A stretch of DNA of 64,000 nt, from positions 280,281-344,280 of the forward strand of contig CBDDLT010000003.1 of NCBI GenBank assembly GCA_965230755.1, in the 5' to 3' direction. A model generated the notes under the pieces. It worked only from the letters and a program-made list of their open reading frames with translations, had not been told where the DNA came from and searched no databases. Source of the stretch: DATFJT01 sp965230755 (GTDB lineage: Bacteria; Bacteroidota; Bacteroidia; Chitinophagales; Saprospiraceae). A program made the position numbers and the translations under genes. Below, one piece after another: positions 63,324-64,000 of the stretch (the stretch's first letter is position 1; each line of letters opens with the position of its first letter).

Positions 63324-64000
63324 TTGAAGAAAACTATATCTATAGCACATGGTGATGGTATCGGTCCGGAAATCATGAAAGCTACATTGAAAATATTGGA
63401 TGCCGCAGGAGCAGATCTAGACTATCAAACAGTTAGAATTGGACGAGAGGCATTCGAAAGTGGCTACACCACTGGAATAGCACCTGAAGCATGGGATCAA
63501 ATTAGAGATTCTAAGGTACTACTCAAAGCTCCGATTACTACTCCGCAAGGAGGCGGATACAAAAGTCTCAACGTGACTTTGAGAAAGACGATGTCCTTGT
63601 TTGCCAATGTGAGGCCTATCAAGACTTACACTCCGTTTATTCACAGTCACTTTTCCGGTATGGATCTCGTGGTTGTCAGAGAGAATGAGGAAGATTTGTA
63701 TGCTGGAATTGAACATCAACAGACTTCGGAGGTCGTTCAGTGCTTGAAGCTCGTTTCCGCACCGGGATGTGAACGAATTGTGCGTTATGCTTTCGAGTAC
63801 GCCAGAATACACGGACGGAAAAAAGTTACTTGCATGTCCAAGGACAATATCATGAAACAAGCTGACGGCCTTTTCCACAGTGTTTTCAATGAAGTAGCAA
63901 AAGAATACCCTGAAATAGAAAATGACCACTATATTATTGACATAGGATCAGCTTTGGTTGCGAATCAACCCTCAAGATTCGATGTTATTGTAACACTTAA
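63324..64000 (+). CDS. Isocitrate dehydrogenase (NADP-type), 5' part
   Basis: The partial product (225 residues in window) begins at a TTG and reads KKTISIAHGDGIGPEIMKATLKIL, then LLKAPITTPQGGGYKSLNVTLRKTMSLFANVRP, VVRENEEDLYAGIEHQQT, and SKDNIMKQADGLFHSVFNEVA. This is the beta-decarboxylating dehydrogenase fold. The NVTLRK segment with Ser/Asn substrate contacts and the length pattern fit isocitrate dehydrogenase of the long bacterial type more than isopropylmalate dehydrogenase. It oxidises isocitrate to 2-oxoglutarate in the TCA cycle. The 3' part lies outside the window. Confidence 0.88.
   Translation, partial: MKKTISIAHGDGIGPEIMKATLKILDAAGADLDYQTVRIGREAFESGYTTGIAPEAWDQIRDSKVLLKAPITTPQGGGYKSLNVTLRKTMSLFANVRPIKTYTPFIHSHFSGMDLVVVRENEEDLYAGIEHQQTSEVVQCLKLVSAPGCERIVRYAFEYARIHGRKKVTCMSKDNIMKQADGLFHSVFNEVAKEYPEIENDHYIIDIGSALVANQPSRFDVIVTL

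Overview
The window is a chromosomal segment of a Bacteroidota bacterium, most likely of the Saprospiria/Chitinophagia side of the phylum (the class is inference). The evidence is direct: type IX secretion (T9SS) C-terminal sorting domains, a gliding-motility-type C-terminal domain, a TonB-dependent receptor with a DUF4249 lipoprotein, several stand-alone lipoproteins, moderate AT richness, almost no Shine-Dalgarno sequences, and repeated promoters of the Bacteroidota form TTG-N19..21-TAnnTTTG. No rRNA, tRNA, CRISPR array or prophage was seen. One intact IS3-family element is present.

Layout. 1-5.5 kb: ribonuclease Z and a STAS protein (minus), then clpC, infC (TTG start), rpmI and rplT with a terminator. 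5.8-10.3 kb: small secreted proteins, a T9SS cargo protein and a seven-blade propeller lipoprotein. 10.3-12.9 kb: serine hydrolase, acetyltransferase, small membrane protein and a divergent HxlR regulator. 13-17 kb: a transglutaminase-like protein followed by a Dna2-like nuclease-helicase. 17-21.4 kb: queE, an Smr protein, pssA, and the heptose genes gmhB and gmhA. 21.4-22.9 kb: an IS3-type element inserted in a heptamer tandem repeat upstream of gmhA. 23-34 kb: housekeeping genes queA, cmk, marC, ridA, trpS, pyrD, a Crp/Fnr regulator, dnaX (split by a ten-A tract) and nadE. 33-38.5 kb: DUF4249 lipoprotein, TonB-dependent receptor, thrS. 38.7-44.7 kb: a 1976-residue T9SS adhesin-like protein. 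44.9-50 kb: selO, a thioredoxin-like protein, a Cys4 MarR-like regulator, and two lipoproteins. 50-61 kb: a second large T9SS protein with a dockerin-like segment, an ECF sigma/anti-sigma pair whose anti-sigma protein also carries an outer-membrane barrel, further lipoproteins and barrels, and a low-complexity secreted protein. 61.4-64 kb: proS, a candidate structured non-coding RNA, and the start of isocitrate dehydrogenase.

The points most worth a second look are: (1) dnaX, where a ten-A tract sits exactly where a +1-base slip (or -1 frameshift) would join the short gamma-like product to a C-terminal domain, giving a 596-residue tau; (2) a small redox-type module in which the same palindrome, TTAGGAnTCCTA, lies in the promoter of a CxxC thioredoxin-like gene and again just before a MarR-like gene with a C-terminal Cys4 cluster; (3) a promoter-to-terminator unit without an ORF at about 62.94-63.18 kb; (4) an IS3 element with three iterated end repeats on one side and a hairpin over the transposase start; (5) a 36-residue membrane protein between trpS and pyrD; (6) the anti-sigma/outer-membrane barrel fusion.
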